A stretch of DNA of 64,000 nucleotides from Pagrus major (lineage: Eukaryota > Chordata > Actinopteri > Spariformes > Sparidae), in NCBI RefSeq assembly GCF_040436345.1, contig NC_133233.1, positions 6,035,492 through 6,099,491 of the forward strand, written 5' to 3'. A program made the position numbers and the translations under genes. This document shows, piece by piece, positions 26,651-37,620 of the stretch. Under the pieces are notes generated by a model, which saw only the letters and a program-made list of their open reading frames with translations, ran no database searches and was not told the origin of the DNA. Within the stretch, counting starts at the first letter, position 1. Each line of letters starts with the position of its first letter.

Positions 26651-28375
26651 TGTCTAAATTTCCATATATATTTTAGTCTTTTCCAGGCACAAATGGGCCT
26701 CCATAGAATCCTGTATGGTAACTGGTCATTATCAATGCATTGCCAGAGAAGACAGCCTGTTACAGGCTTAACTTCTTAGCAACAAGCGCATTTCTTTATT
26801 TCTTTCTAGTTCTAATTCAAATAATGGTTTTGTACATTTGTTTAACTCCATAAGACTGAATAGAATAGGAATTCTATATTCATATTGTAAAATCTGAAGA
26901 AAAAAAAATCACTTTACTCTTGCCTGATTACTATTTAGGTGTGTGTCATTACACTTTTCTTTGCAAATAGAGTAACAGAAAAGTGCAGGTTCGTGCAGCT
27001 GACTTCCATACACATGATTAGTCTTGACTCATTGGAAATATGGATGAGCAGTCGACAAACAGCCTCCTCTCTTCCTGCTCTGTTGTCACAGAGCTTGTCC
27101 TCTGGGAGAGAGCTGAACAAACTGGCTGCTGAGGTGAAGTTGTTGTTGTCAGAGTTCTTGAGTGAGATATATTTAACCCTCTTGACCTGGCTTTTTGTTT
27201 TTTTAATGACAAGAGAGAAAAGATTGTGACATGGTTGGGTGCACAATCCTAAATATGGCCACTATCCTGTGATCCTGACATTTAAAAAAATGAGTTATCT
27301 GTGCAGTTATGTCCAGTTTGTATTTCTGTATCACTCTAGTTTCTTAACTGTAAAACATTTTTAAGCTGAGTCTACTCTTAGCATTGCTCTTAGTCCCGTT
27401 TAACCTTTAAATTTTGTCTCTAAGAGTTCAGAAAATTAGAACTAAGACCAAGTTTTTTTTTTCAGAAAAGATCATGTCTTACAACCTGCTCATGTAAATG
27501 TCACTACCTCACTGTGATCCTCAAAAATGTCTAAATCCAACTTGGGTAGGTCGTTGCACTCAGTGCTCCTCCATGGCCGTCATATACTGTAAGGCAGCCG
27601 TTCACTGGCCCCCTAAAGACTACTCCAGCTGTGTTGGCGAATTTACTGGAGCCAATGATGCGTGCCTGGAGTGTATGTGGGTCAGAGCTATAGCATGAAA
27701 GGAAGCTTTTATTCTGAAATGGGTCCCCCACTGCTGTGTCATTGTGCTACCCCCCTCTTACAACAGACAGTGGAAGGTCATCAGCAGTACATCCTCAGCT
27801 CTGTAGTCTGAACAAATCTCAGAGGGGAACATGATGTAAGAGTGTACAGAGATGCTCTGAAGAGCAGAGGCCCAGCTGCCGCACCTACATGTGTTTAGAA
27901 GAGCACTTCAGTAACCAACTCAAACAGATTCATACTGATGTTTTACATTTTAGAAATAAAATGTCAATGCTGTCAAAAGATTTACAAAGTCAATCATGGG
28001 AACGGCTTTGGGCTGCTTTTTCTTTGCTTTTTTTGGGTATCATAATTTCAAGTATAAATCTTTGGTCTGATTTTCAGATTTTTTCTGCCAGGTAAAAACT
28101 CAAATGTATTGATTTTCATGTGTTGATTAGAATTAGAATAATCAGCCCCTGTGTGTGAAGAGGAGATCAGTACATATATTTTTGATTGTGTTCAACAATT
28201 AAAATTCATCTTGTGCGGCTTCTGTAAATAGTAGTTATTATAACACGGTTGTACAGATATAAAATGTCATTTATATCGTTATAAGCATGAAAGTTTCTAT
28301 ATGTTTTGTTCCATATATGGGCTTCCACATGGAAACGTCGTAATCACTCTTCATGACAATAAACCGTTATTTATT

Positions 28376-28532
28376 CAGGGGAGTGTTGCACCTCAGTGGT
28401 GGTAATGAGGATGGAGAAAGCACAGCTTTTCACTTTCCAGATTCCCAGATTTATCCTTCCAGTCCAGGGATTTGAACCGGCAGCCCTACGGTCACAAACT
28501 CGCTTCTATAACCTTGAGGCCGCCACTGCCCA
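28376..28532 (-). mobile_element. tRNA-derived SINE, minus orientation
   Basis: Read on the minus strand it begins gggcagtggcggcctcaagg (A-box-like) and carries the B-box-like ggttcaaatccc about 45 bases on. A body containing 'aaatctggg' and 'accactgaggtgcaac' follows. The order matches a tRNA-headed SINE family widespread in teleosts. It is diverged, and no target duplication was identified. Confidence 0.6.
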
Positions 28533-29735
28533 ACTTGAAACACAGTTTCAGTAATGTTCAAAGCAAAAACAGTGAAAAAAGGACAAACATTTTAGGATTT
28601 CAGCTCTTAAATGAGAGCATTTGCTTATTTATCATTGTCATAAAGCATCGTAAGCTGGGTATTTTTGTGACAAATGAAGATGCCACCTTCAGCTATGCGA
28701 GGCTTTGAAAGGCATTTTCACTGTTTTGATAGACGAAATACTTATTTGATTGATCAAAAAAAAGAATTTGCCGATCAATAATGAAAATAATAATTAGTTG
28801 CAGCACTTAACATATGCATTAAAATTTAATACAATTCTTTATGAGACACTGTAAGGATATGTTCATGTGTGAAATCATCTATTACATGCTATTTTACTCT
28901 GTGTTATAAATCATTCTATTTGTTTACGCCATTGATGTAAGGCTAATTTCTCTGGGGTTTCGCTAACAATAGCTGGATAAATAGTTTTATTCTTTTTTCT
29001 TTTTAAATTAATTGTATGTAAAAGTAGTTAAATCTTTGGTAAAGGTTGTGTGGTGGAAAACATTGTCCACAGGGGATAACTACAGGAGTAGTAGTTAATA
29101 TAGAGGCAGCAGTCAGAAGACTTGTTTTTTTGTCTGTGTGCAGATGGCATGCTGTTGGTAACAAGATCCCACGGGCTGCACTATTCAGGAGGGACAATGT
29201 GTATCGTGCAGACAGATAGAGATGATATGAGTGTACTTCACATCAGGGCATTATTGTGGATACTGCTGATTTTCTTGCGAGACCCGCACTACTCCATTGG
29301 CTTGCGTCTCTTGTTGTTGTGTGACAAAAGCCTCTGAAATTCTGAAATTCCGTGCTAAATACATTCAACAATTTCTTGACAGGAGAAGGCGAGAAAAGCG
29401 GTGGAGTTCAAGTGATAGGCACCTTCTTCCTGTTGAAAAACTGAATAAATCTGACTGTTTTTGCCGTGGCCCTGGTAGTCCCCTGGACAATCAGAGGGAG
29501 GGAGGAAGTTCAGTGGGCCATGATGAATTTTTTGTTTAATTATACCACAAATGAGACAAGAATTAGCTAGCAAGCATCCTGGTTCTTACCTGTATTTTAA
29601 GTGGTTGTCTGGTTTTAATGGGTTGTGTGTTTTTCTTGTGGTTGGTTGTAAAACAAACAGCCAGCTGAAACAGAACATTTTGAGTTGTAGTTTCCCTGAT
29701 AAACACACTCTCACCTCTTCAGATGTTGCAGCTGC

Positions 29736-29824
29736 AGTGTCCCTGGGCTAGTTAGCAGACCAGTGGCAGGGCAGCCCATCCTGCAGACACTTAGCCTGTC
29801 CGCTTTGCCTAGCCCAGGGACACT
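29736..29824. repeat. Perfect 16-bp inverted repeat with 57-bp spacer
   Basis: The 16-mer agtgtccctgggctag at 29736-29751 recurs as its exact reverse complement at 29809-29824. I cannot assign it to a gene or a known element. Confidence 0.7.
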
Positions 29825-30656
29825 CTGGCAGTGAAGAGCTGCTCTGGAGGATGAGCAGCAGAAGACCGAGAGGGAGCTGAAGAGGTTGTTGTATTTACAA
29901 GGAAAATTACAGTTCATAATTCACTGTATCAGAACTGCAAGATAAACATACGTTACCAGAGCTACACTATGAGTTAACAGTTTGAGTCAAGCATACAGAA
30001 TGAATAGATTGGCTAATTGCCAATAGAGGCAACCAATCAGAGGCAGAGTAGGGTGGCTCTTGCAAGAAAACCAGTGTGATCCATAATAACACAGACTTGA
30101 AAAGAGGGTCAAAAGAGGACATAACAGAGCAAGGAGGAGCTGTTATGTCTACTTGAACAATTCTCTTTACCTTGCTCTCACTCCCGTAATCCCAGACTCT
30201 GATGTGTGGTTTGTGGGTATTGGGTGTATAATAAAGGAAAGTATAGGGACCCCACTTCAAATTTTCGTATGAAATGTGCGCAATAAATTGGATAGAATTC
30301 ACAACTGTCAGTCCAAGTAAAGAAAAACAAGCTTTTAATCTAAATACAGCCTGTATTGGACAGTGAGTGTGATTGTTTTGAAGAACAAATATAAACACTA
30401 CATTATAAAACCCTATCCACCAATGGTAGACATTTTATTGCCTGGTTTGCAAGAAAATCCCCAAATTTCATTTAGCTCGAAGATTTGAGTGTGCTATAGA
30501 ATATTGGGCACCAAAACGTGTGTGGTCCATTAGTTGTATTTTTTAACTGATTGATTTAAGCAGTTGAATGACAGCAGGGGAAATTAAAAATATTTTTTTG
30601 TTGATTTTGTTTTACCGACATAATATGGAAACAAGAAAACAAACTTAAATTCTCCA

Positions 30657-30845
30657 AAGTAATGCAGTTCAGCTCCAAGCCATTATTCAAGTAATGCAGT
30701 TCAGTTCCAAGCCATTATTCAAGTAATGCAGTTCAGCTCCAAGCCATTATTCAAGTAATGCAGTTCAGTTCCAAGCCATTATTCAAGTAATGCAGTTCAG
30801 CTCCGAGCCATTATTCAAGTAATGAAGCTTAGTTTCCAGCCAGTA
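30657..30845 (+). repeat. 32-bp tandem repeat, about six units, with a 64-bp alternating higher order
   Basis: Five near-identical 32-base units start at 30657, 30689, 30721, 30753 and 30785, followed by a degenerate sixth. The only frequent difference is cagctcc versus cagttcc, which alternates C,T,C,T,C. The array therefore probably grew by duplication of a 64-base dimer. A single diverged unit with similar flanking sequence lies at 31569-31604. Confidence 0.9.
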
Positions 30846-31741
30846 CGCAAGCACAGCAAATCATCTCCCAGCTTACACTGTTCTGTATCTTTAACCCCTT
30901 TCCCACTTTTCCAACTATTCATACTCTTTTCTACTTTTATCGAATCAATCATACCTGTAGCAGTAAACTGTACAGTAATGTTTAACAGTTTGATTTTAGC
31001 ACTACACTTTTTTTTTTTTTTTTTACACATTTCTTTAATTTTTAATCATTTTGGCGACATCTAAAGAAACAAACTGACACTGGCACAATGGTGCCTCTTT
31101 GCGTATGGACTTGTCACTGCTAAAAAGTTTATTCTCTTATTCTGGAAAAAGAAGGATGTCCCAACACTGAAGTTATGGCTCACGGGGCTGATGGACACAC
31201 TTCACCTTGAGAGGATCCAGTTCTTCATTAAGGACAAACTTAAAGACTTTGAGAAAACTAGGCAACCTTTGGTATCTTATATTGCAGGACAAGTTGAATC
31301 TTGATCGCAGTCCTGGGTGGGTTGTTATAGGTAAGGGATGTGTCTTTTTTTTTAGCCGGTCCCTGTTTTTCCTTTTATTCATTTAATTACTTTTTGTTCA
31401 TGTTCTTATTCATATGTTGTTTATACTAAAAAAGAAGCATTGTAATAACAATTTGCTGGCTTGATATTTTGAAATGAAGCTTTACAATGAAATTATTTGA
31501 AATGAATTTTAGCATAACAATGACTATTTTTTGTTTTACCAACATAATACAGAAACAAGAAAACATACTAAGCAATGCAGTTAAGCTCACAGTCAGTATT
31601 CAAGCCATTAAAGAACATTACAGTTGTTATGAGTGACACACTGAAATAACAAACATTTTACAGTTTTGAGGAAATTAGATTTTACAAAAAGGTTATAATG
31701 GCAATTTAACTACAGTATTAGGGTAGAAGATCTATTTAATT

Positions 31742-32025
31742 ATAAGGGCAGCACAGCGGCGCAGTGGCAGCGCTGCTGCCCCACAGCAAGGAGGACCTGG
31801 CCTCGAGACCTGGCTGGGGCAGGGACCCTCTGTGCGGAGTTTGCATGTTCTCCCCGTGTCTGCGTGGGTTCTCTTGGGTACTCCAGCTTCCTCCCACAAT
31901 CCAGAGACATGCAAAAAATTTAGGTTAATCGGTTACTCTAAATTGTCCGTTGGCGTGAATGGTTGTTTGTCCCTACATTTCAGCCCTGTGATGAACTAAG
32001 GATAAGCAGTTTCAGACAATGGATG
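31742..32025 (+). mobile_element. tRNA-derived SINE with perfect 13-bp target-site duplication
   Basis: The head resembles a tRNA (A-box-like gcgcagtggcagcgctgctg; the B-box region is degenerate). The body, with gtttgcatgttctccccgtg and 'cttcctcccac', is one I recognise as very common in teleost genomes. The insert is flanked by an exact 13-base direct repeat, gatctatttaatt, at 31729-31741 and 32026-32038, the signature of target-primed reverse transcription. Confidence 0.8.
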
Positions 32026-33516
32026 GATCTATTTAATTTTCATCTTGAACAAACATCTCTTGAAGAAACATCTCTGACGGACAATTAACAATTTAAAGTT
32101 GTAATGCTTAGGATTTTCGTTCTGATTGATTTGTCGACACCCATGGTTTCCATGGTAACAGCAAATGTGGTTCAACACTACAGCAAACACTCTGAGCAGC
32201 AGCTTTATCAGAAATACAAGAGCAACTGGTGGATCTATTTACAGTACTATCAAGCACACTCATGTTTAGATAAATGGCCAGATGGCTGCATTTAAACAGC
32301 AGCACACAGCGGGTTACCATGCAAGCTGCTGGCCTGACCGTTGGGAGCAACTTGACTTTTAGTGTCTCAGCCAAGATTATTTTGGCATGGACAGGAGGTG
32401 TTAGGGATCAACCCTATAAGATGAAGAAGACACCATTTATTATCATCTGTCCTAAGTGAGCCGATCACAAGTGAATTCACACCTGGTATATGAACCCATC
32501 TCCAATTGTGTCTCAGGTGATCACTTGTGATTGGATCTCACTTCCCCGCTTCATATGCAAATAACCACCTACAGTACATCACTGGGACAAATGGACACAA
32601 TGTTTCTTAATACTTAGAAAGAACTTAATGAAGAATATTTGTTGAATTTACATAAGCCCTAAATATTTAATAATTTGTTATTGAAAGCATTCGCAAAGTT
32701 TATAGAGTTTCTCCTAACTCAACATCTTACGCAATATCTGTTAAGAAAAAGAAGTAGCTTATATTGGCTGAAGTTTTACTGTATTTGTAAAATTTGACGT
32801 TTGCCATCTCAAAATGTTGCCTTTTTGCTACTAGCTCAGTGGTTAGATCAGTTGAAATAGTGTGTTCATAAACATCTGCTGCTAACAATGGCAGGTTAAG
32901 AGAAGCAAAACATGTCATTTACATTACAGTGAACCACATGAAAATCTGACCATTATACATGTTGTTGCTTCTTGGTGTTTTTTGGCAGAGGAAGTCAGTT
33001 GAGTAGGCGGTCTTTCAATGTGGCCCAGGACATGTGTGTGTGCACACTGCTAAAAGAATGTGGTCACATGTATACACCCTCAAAAGTGGTCTCAGTTATC
33101 GGACCACGCATGTGCCCTCAGTGCATCTTGGGGGCATTAACGCCTGTACTCAGAGCTGTCCACTTGTGATCAGATCTCTCAGGACAGATGATAATACGAG
33201 GTCTAAGTCCTCTAAGATGAATTGACAACTCACTCTACCTACATGAAATCTGACAATAGTAACTGCCAGCAGTAATAGTGACAGTGATCTTGCTGAGATG
33301 TGCAGCCACTCGCCTGCAGACCTTCATGCAACCGCTCACTACTTTTTTTACTTTCTTGATAAAAGTAAAAAAATATTAAATAATCAAATAGTAAAATGAT
33401 TTAAGAGGCATTTTTAGTTAACATCAGTGGTCAGTTCTTACATCGATGACAAACTCATTGCATTACCTGTGGACACTTCAAAATAAAAGTCACCCAGTAT
33501 TTTGCAGGTTGAACCA

Positions 33517-33522
33517 TTTTAA
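33517..33522 (-). terminator. Possible polyadenylation signal (ATTAAA) of the zinc-finger gene
   Basis: The minus strand carries ATTAAA about 180 bases after the stop codon. It is a common variant signal, but AT-rich DNA gives many chance matches. Confidence 0.3.
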
Positions 33523-33703
33523 TATGAATCAGTTGGATGGTCTGTTTCCATCAGCAGTAACTTATTAAGCTCTAAGAGAGTGAACAGTGACCTGTAAGGC
33601 CATAATTTCCCTGCGAATCCCTTTTACTTAGGCAAGCTATCTGAATACAGCATGTGAGTGGCGGACTCTGCCACTAGTCTCTGAGCTGAAAGAAGAAACT
33701 TTC

Positions 33704-34573
33704 TCAGTCATAGCTCTCTTCCTCTACATCAACACAACGATGTACCTTCAAGGATTTGGGCCAAGCAAATAATCTTTTACATTGAGAACACCAGTATGGT
33801 TTCTCTCCAGTGTGACAACGCAGGTGTTCATTGTAACTACTTAAATGAGTGTATCTCTTTTCACATTGTTCACATTGATATGGTTTCTCACCAGTGTGGG
33901 TGCGCAGGTGTCTGTTGTAATCACTAGACTCCGCAAATTGTTTTTCACAGTGCTCACACTTGTATGGCTTCTCTCCAGTGTGGACAAGCAGATGTCTTTT
34001 GTAGTGACTTGCACGACTAAAACTCTTCACACATTGTTCACAGCGGTATGGCTTTTCTCCAGTGTGGACACGCAGGTGTCTCTTGTAATCACTTTGGAAA
34101 CGAAAACACTTTCCACACTGTTCACAGCGGTGTGGCTTCTCTCCGGTGTGGACTCGCAGGTGTGTCTTGTAATTACTTAAGCGACTGAAACACTTTTCGC
34201 AGTGATCACACTGGTATGGCTTCTCGCCAGTGTGGACACGCTGGTGGTCCTTGTAACTACTTAACAAACTGAAACTGTTTCCACATTGGTCACACTTGTA
34301 TGGTTTCTCTCCAGTGTGCACAAGTAGGTGTCTCTTGTAATGACATAAGTAACTGAAACTCTTTCCACAACAGTCACATTTGTATGGTCCAGTATGGTTA
34401 CACAGGTGTGTTCCATATAAACTCTGGTTGCTGAAATGTCTCCCACATTGGTTGCAGCAGTTTGGTGTTTCTTCATTGTGGGTAAGTAAGTGTAGCTTGT
34501 ACGCAGTAAGTTGATTGAAACTGCTGCTGCATTGTTCACATTGATAGTTTCTCTGCACTTTGAGTGAGTCCAT
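33704..34573 (-). CDS. C2H2 zinc-finger protein, ten fingers, no N-terminal effector domain
   Basis: An intact 289-residue protein made almost wholly of tandem Kruppel-type C2H2 zinc fingers, so a probable sequence-specific nuclear DNA-binding protein. Fingers 1-9 have CxxC..HxxxH and most are joined by TGEKP linkers. The finger 1-2 linker is NEETPN, and the 2-3 linker is shortened to TGP. The tenth (CSQC..KVHRC) lacks the normal last His and is probably degenerate. In fingers 1-9 the usual framework Leu before the first His is Tyr (the xxYKxH pattern). No KRAB, BTB, SCAN or FiNZ domain is encoded. A TAA lies in frame nine bases upstream of the ATG, downstream of a good acceptor at 34624-34625, so an upstream exon cannot extend the protein. 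A short acidic tail (DVEEESYD) ends it. The exact orthologue is not identifiable; teleosts carry many lineage-specific members. Confidence 0.88.
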   Translation of the reverse strand: MDSLKVQRNYQCEQCSSSFNQLTAYKLHLLTHNEETPNCCNQCGRHFSNQSLYGTHLCNHTGPYKCDCCGKSFSYLCHYKRHLLVHTGEKPYKCDQCGNSFSLLSSYKDHQRVHTGEKPYQCDHCEKCFSRLSNYKTHLRVHTGEKPHRCEQCGKCFRFQSDYKRHLRVHTGEKPYRCEQCVKSFSRASHYKRHLLVHTGEKPYKCEHCEKQFAESSDYNRHLRTHTGEKPYQCEQCEKRYTHLSSYNEHLRCHTGEKPYWCSQCKRLFAWPKSLKVHRCVDVEEESYD

Positions 34574-34623
34574 GTCTTCTTAGACTACCAAACCAGCACT
34601 TCTGACATCGATCATGTCTGCGT
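34574..34623 (-). other. 5' UTR of the zinc-finger gene with an 11-codon in-frame upstream ORF
   Basis: On the minus strand a pyrimidine-rich tract ending gtaacag (acceptor AG at 34625-34624) precedes this leader, implying a separate non-coding first exon upstream. The leader contains an ATG at 34615 in the same frame as the main start, closed by TAA at 34582-34580, six bases before the main ATG. Such an upstream ORF could reduce translation of the main frame. Confidence 0.5.
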
Positions 34624-35263
34624 CTGTTACAACAGAGAAATAAAAACAGAAACAGAGAAATTAAGATCAGTTCAGCATCCAATAAAAATGCTGCTAGCTA
34701 TTCAGTAGCCATACAGTAGAACACCACAACTGTAAAATAAAATTATTCCTCAACAACATATTGATAATTCTTAAACAATAGCAGGGGACATTGCACATGA
34801 TCCACCCCCTTTGAAATTTTATGTTGATACCATTTGTCATCAATGTAAGCTTAAAACCACCCACTGGTCAAGGCAATGCAGTTTACATAGCATATTGCAT
34901 TAGCTGCTCGACCGTCCAACAAGCACTTCAGCTGAAGCATACTGGCCCTGTAAGGTTTAACAGCATTCAGTAGTTTGTAGTAGGCTCCAGCCTCACTAAG
35001 TTCAAGAAGCAATTTATTCCAGAAATATTCTTTGCTGAAAACTTGCCATCATTTTTTTATTTGACAGGGCTCATCGCTCAGTAGCACCAGTTGGATTATT
35101 GTAAATTACGGGTGAGAAAGCAGATCAGATCGGTGAAGGCCAAGTTAGTCACTTTCAACAGCGTTCAGTACAGATTTGACTCACCACATTCTTTGCATCA
35201 ATGAGATTGGCAGACCTGAACCCAACATTCACAACTGAAGGTTGGCCTACATATGCTTGAGGA

Positions 35264-35751
35264 TGTTACATGCTCCCTCTCTGCTGGCCAGAATGTGTCA
35301 CCGTGGCTGGTGATTGGCCTCTTGCCTTGCCAGGTGATAGCAGTCTGGCTGATTGGGAAAATCCAATAAGAGGGGGTAGGGCACTAGGCTCTTGCTCTCT
35401 TGCTCTCGCTCTCACTCTCACTTCAGTCCACCAGACAAGCGGTGCAGTCAGTCAGCCGGGAGGCTGGCTGAGGCATTATGTTTTTGATTTTTGTTTATCT
35501 GATGGGTGCGGTAGTTCAGTTTTCGTGGCTTCATTTCAATAAGGTTTAGTTGTTCTGTTGTGTTAGGGTAGAGGGTTAGCCCCCAGTTCTGACGGCCCTG
35601 GTGGGTTGGTCTGGGAGGCTGTTCTTCTTTTTTTTATTTTGGCCAGCCCATTGTTTTGTTTGATTGTTGTTAATTAATAAACTTACACTCTTTTAAACTG
35701 TAACTGGCTTGTTTGTCGTGTGTTAGACCTCACTTGAAGGGGGTCGTAACA
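35264..35751 (+). mobile_element. Solo LTR (Ty3/Gypsy-like retrotransposon), 488 bp
   Basis: The element begins TGTTAC and ends GTAACA, the inverted termini of an LTR. It is flanked by a perfect 5-bp duplication, GAGGA, at 35259-35263 and 35752-35756. A CCAAT motif lies at 35362 and an AATAAA polyadenylation signal near 35677. No internal retroviral-type genes adjoin it, so it is a solo LTR left by recombination. The terminal sequence, with 'ctctctgctggccag', resembles Gypsy-type LTRs seen in fish genomes; that family assignment is from memory. Confidence 0.8.
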
Positions 35752-36720
35752 GAGGACAACACTGTCCTTATTTTCAGTAAAGACAGGAAAGGTATGATTC
35801 TATCGTAACTCTCAAATGGGGATTTAATTTGTGAAAGTCAGTACTCGCCATGAGAACTGCTTGTTGGATGGTTGAGAACTAAAGTAACTCCCTCTCCACA
35901 CCCCTTTCTGATGCTCTAATGCTAATATGAACAGTTTCCTGAGCTGTTGTGATCAAACGCTGATGTTTTAGGATCACAAAGTAGTATGACAGTCTCCATA
36001 AATACTGATTAATAACAGTTTTTTATGTTGTCATCTACAATAATGTCTAAATTGAGCAATCACAGAGAAGATTTGAGGAATAAAGTGCTAGAGTCCCAGA
36101 TCCAGTCTTGGCAAACATCAGTTTCTAAAAGCTTTTATCCGCCTAATGCTAAAACATGAGGCCGGAATAGTCAAAGTAATGCATGCAATCATTTATCTTG
36201 TTAATTCAGTGCTGTCTTCAGCAACGTTGACGCATATTTGATCTCACCTTCTATGAACTAATTTTCACAATCATCCAAAAGCTTTTCTTCTCATCAGCAC
36301 ATCATAACTCTGAAATCATCAGTAAGGACAGACTGGTCAGTGCAGAACAGTTACAATACTAAAACAACAATTATACTGCAGCTTAGGGTCACATGATATG
36401 GGGGGGAAAAAAATCACATGGTGATTATTCTGACAGGAAGTAAAATTGTGATCATGAGGATGTGACATTTATTGTGGTCTCATCTCTGCAGCACCGCAGT
36501 ACCTCATTATCATGTCACACATTTGTCCTTTATCAAAACCCTGCAGTGTCTTATGATTTGGATAGTACACTTGGCCATTTTGTGACTTCGATAATATTGT
36601 GATTACTTGTGCAGCTAGAAGTGAGGTAACAAGCCAGAATTCAATACTGAATCATTACTGCTGACCCCCAGTGTGAGATAATGTACTGTATATTTCTTCT
36701 TTCTTATTCATTCATCTTAA

Positions 36721-37084
36721 AAGGAGCAGTCTGTAGTTTCGTTGAAGAAATGTTAATGAGAAGACAAAGATCTTCATTGGCTGATTTTTTTTCTTTTTTT
36801 TTTTTCTGCCTGAATAATCAAACTTTGTTTTCATGACTGAATAAACAAACTGACCTTAAAGGACAACACAATTTCATACTGTGTTACTTTGTGTATATGT
36901 GGCGGACCCTGCCACCTTTCTAGCTCCAAACAGCGTTCTGGGACCTTATTTTCCTCTGAGAACAGCTTGTTAATTCACTTATGGTAAAAATTTATATTTC
37001 TGAGTTTGTATTATTACCTCATTAATATTGTAAATATTAAATTTCTGAGTTTGAATTTCTTCTTCAGAACTACAAAGTGCCCCT
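36721..37084 (-). mobile_element. MITE with TTAA target duplication, inverted copy of the family at 15842
   Basis: A 364-bp element flanked by TTAA at 36717-36720 and 37085-37088. Read on the minus strand it aligns with the copy at 15842-16195 along most of its length: same terminal motif, 'ctgttctcagaggaaaataaggtcccagaac'-type middle, 'gccacc' and 'cagccaatgaag' words. It has no coding capacity and no known function. Confidence 0.7.
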
Positions 37085-37323
37085 TTAAACGTCATCTTTT
37101 AATTTTTTTTTATAATCTTATATTTTTCCCCAATAACACCTGTACTGCATGCATTACATGCCACTGGTCATAAGTCATTTTATTTCATAATGTCATTTCG
37201 TTAATTAAGCTATTACAACTACACAATTTTCGCAAATGTAGTCGTATTTTGTAATGTCTTAATTGTCGTATTATTTCGATATTTGACTTCTGCTCAAGTC
37301 ATCGGACTCTTCAACAGTCTGAA

Positions 37324-37345
37324 CACTACTGACTCGTCAGTAGTG
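37324..37345. repeat. Perfect 10-bp palindrome with 2-nt centre
   Basis: Cactactgac and its exact reverse complement are separated by two bases. It lies 150-250 bases downstream (minus-strand sense) of the GC-rich promoter-like patch at 37500-37620. Confidence 0.7.
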
Positions 37346-37499
37346 AAGGCTAACTCAGCAGCAGCCTAGCTTAACACATCCAAGCTAACACATCACAAAG
37401 TTAGCAGCAACATGCTAGCAGGAGACAGCTGTATTTCTACAGCCGGACTGACGAGCTTCAAAACCTGCTGTCATTAATCAGAAATAAGACGAGAGAAAA

Positions 37500-37620
37500 G
37501 AGAGCAGCGAACCTTTAAACTCTTCTCTGTGCTCAACTTCCGCCCGGTGAGCTTGTTCCGCTGCAAACTGCAAGCCGAAGAGGGTCACGTGACAGGCGGA
37601 AACAACCGAAGCCTCTTTTT
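37500..37620 (-). promoter_or_regulatory. Candidate promoter of the zinc-finger gene
   Basis: A short GC-richer patch containing a CACGTG E-box (about 37587-37592) and an ETS-like GGCGGAAGT on the minus strand. A distant non-coding first exon is required by the acceptor at 34624, and this patch 3 kb upstream is the best candidate. The inferred donor is weak, and a plus-strand promoter cannot be excluded. Confidence 0.3.

Larger units (their letters stand above)
23101..33703. other. Intergenic, no credible gene between the KCC promoter and the zinc-finger gene
   Basis: I see no exon set with family resemblance on either strand. The region contains short 'tttctgaaatgttgtgttttc' repeats (24700-24830), a stretch around 25085-25130 of the 'gacaacaaagaggcac' type seen in fish minisatellites, a LINE-like 3' tail (about 26600), a SINE (28376-28532), a 16-bp inverted repeat pair (29736-29824), a 32-bp tandem array (30657-30845) and a SINE with a 13-bp target duplication (31742-32025). 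Nothing else could be named. Confidence 0.5.
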
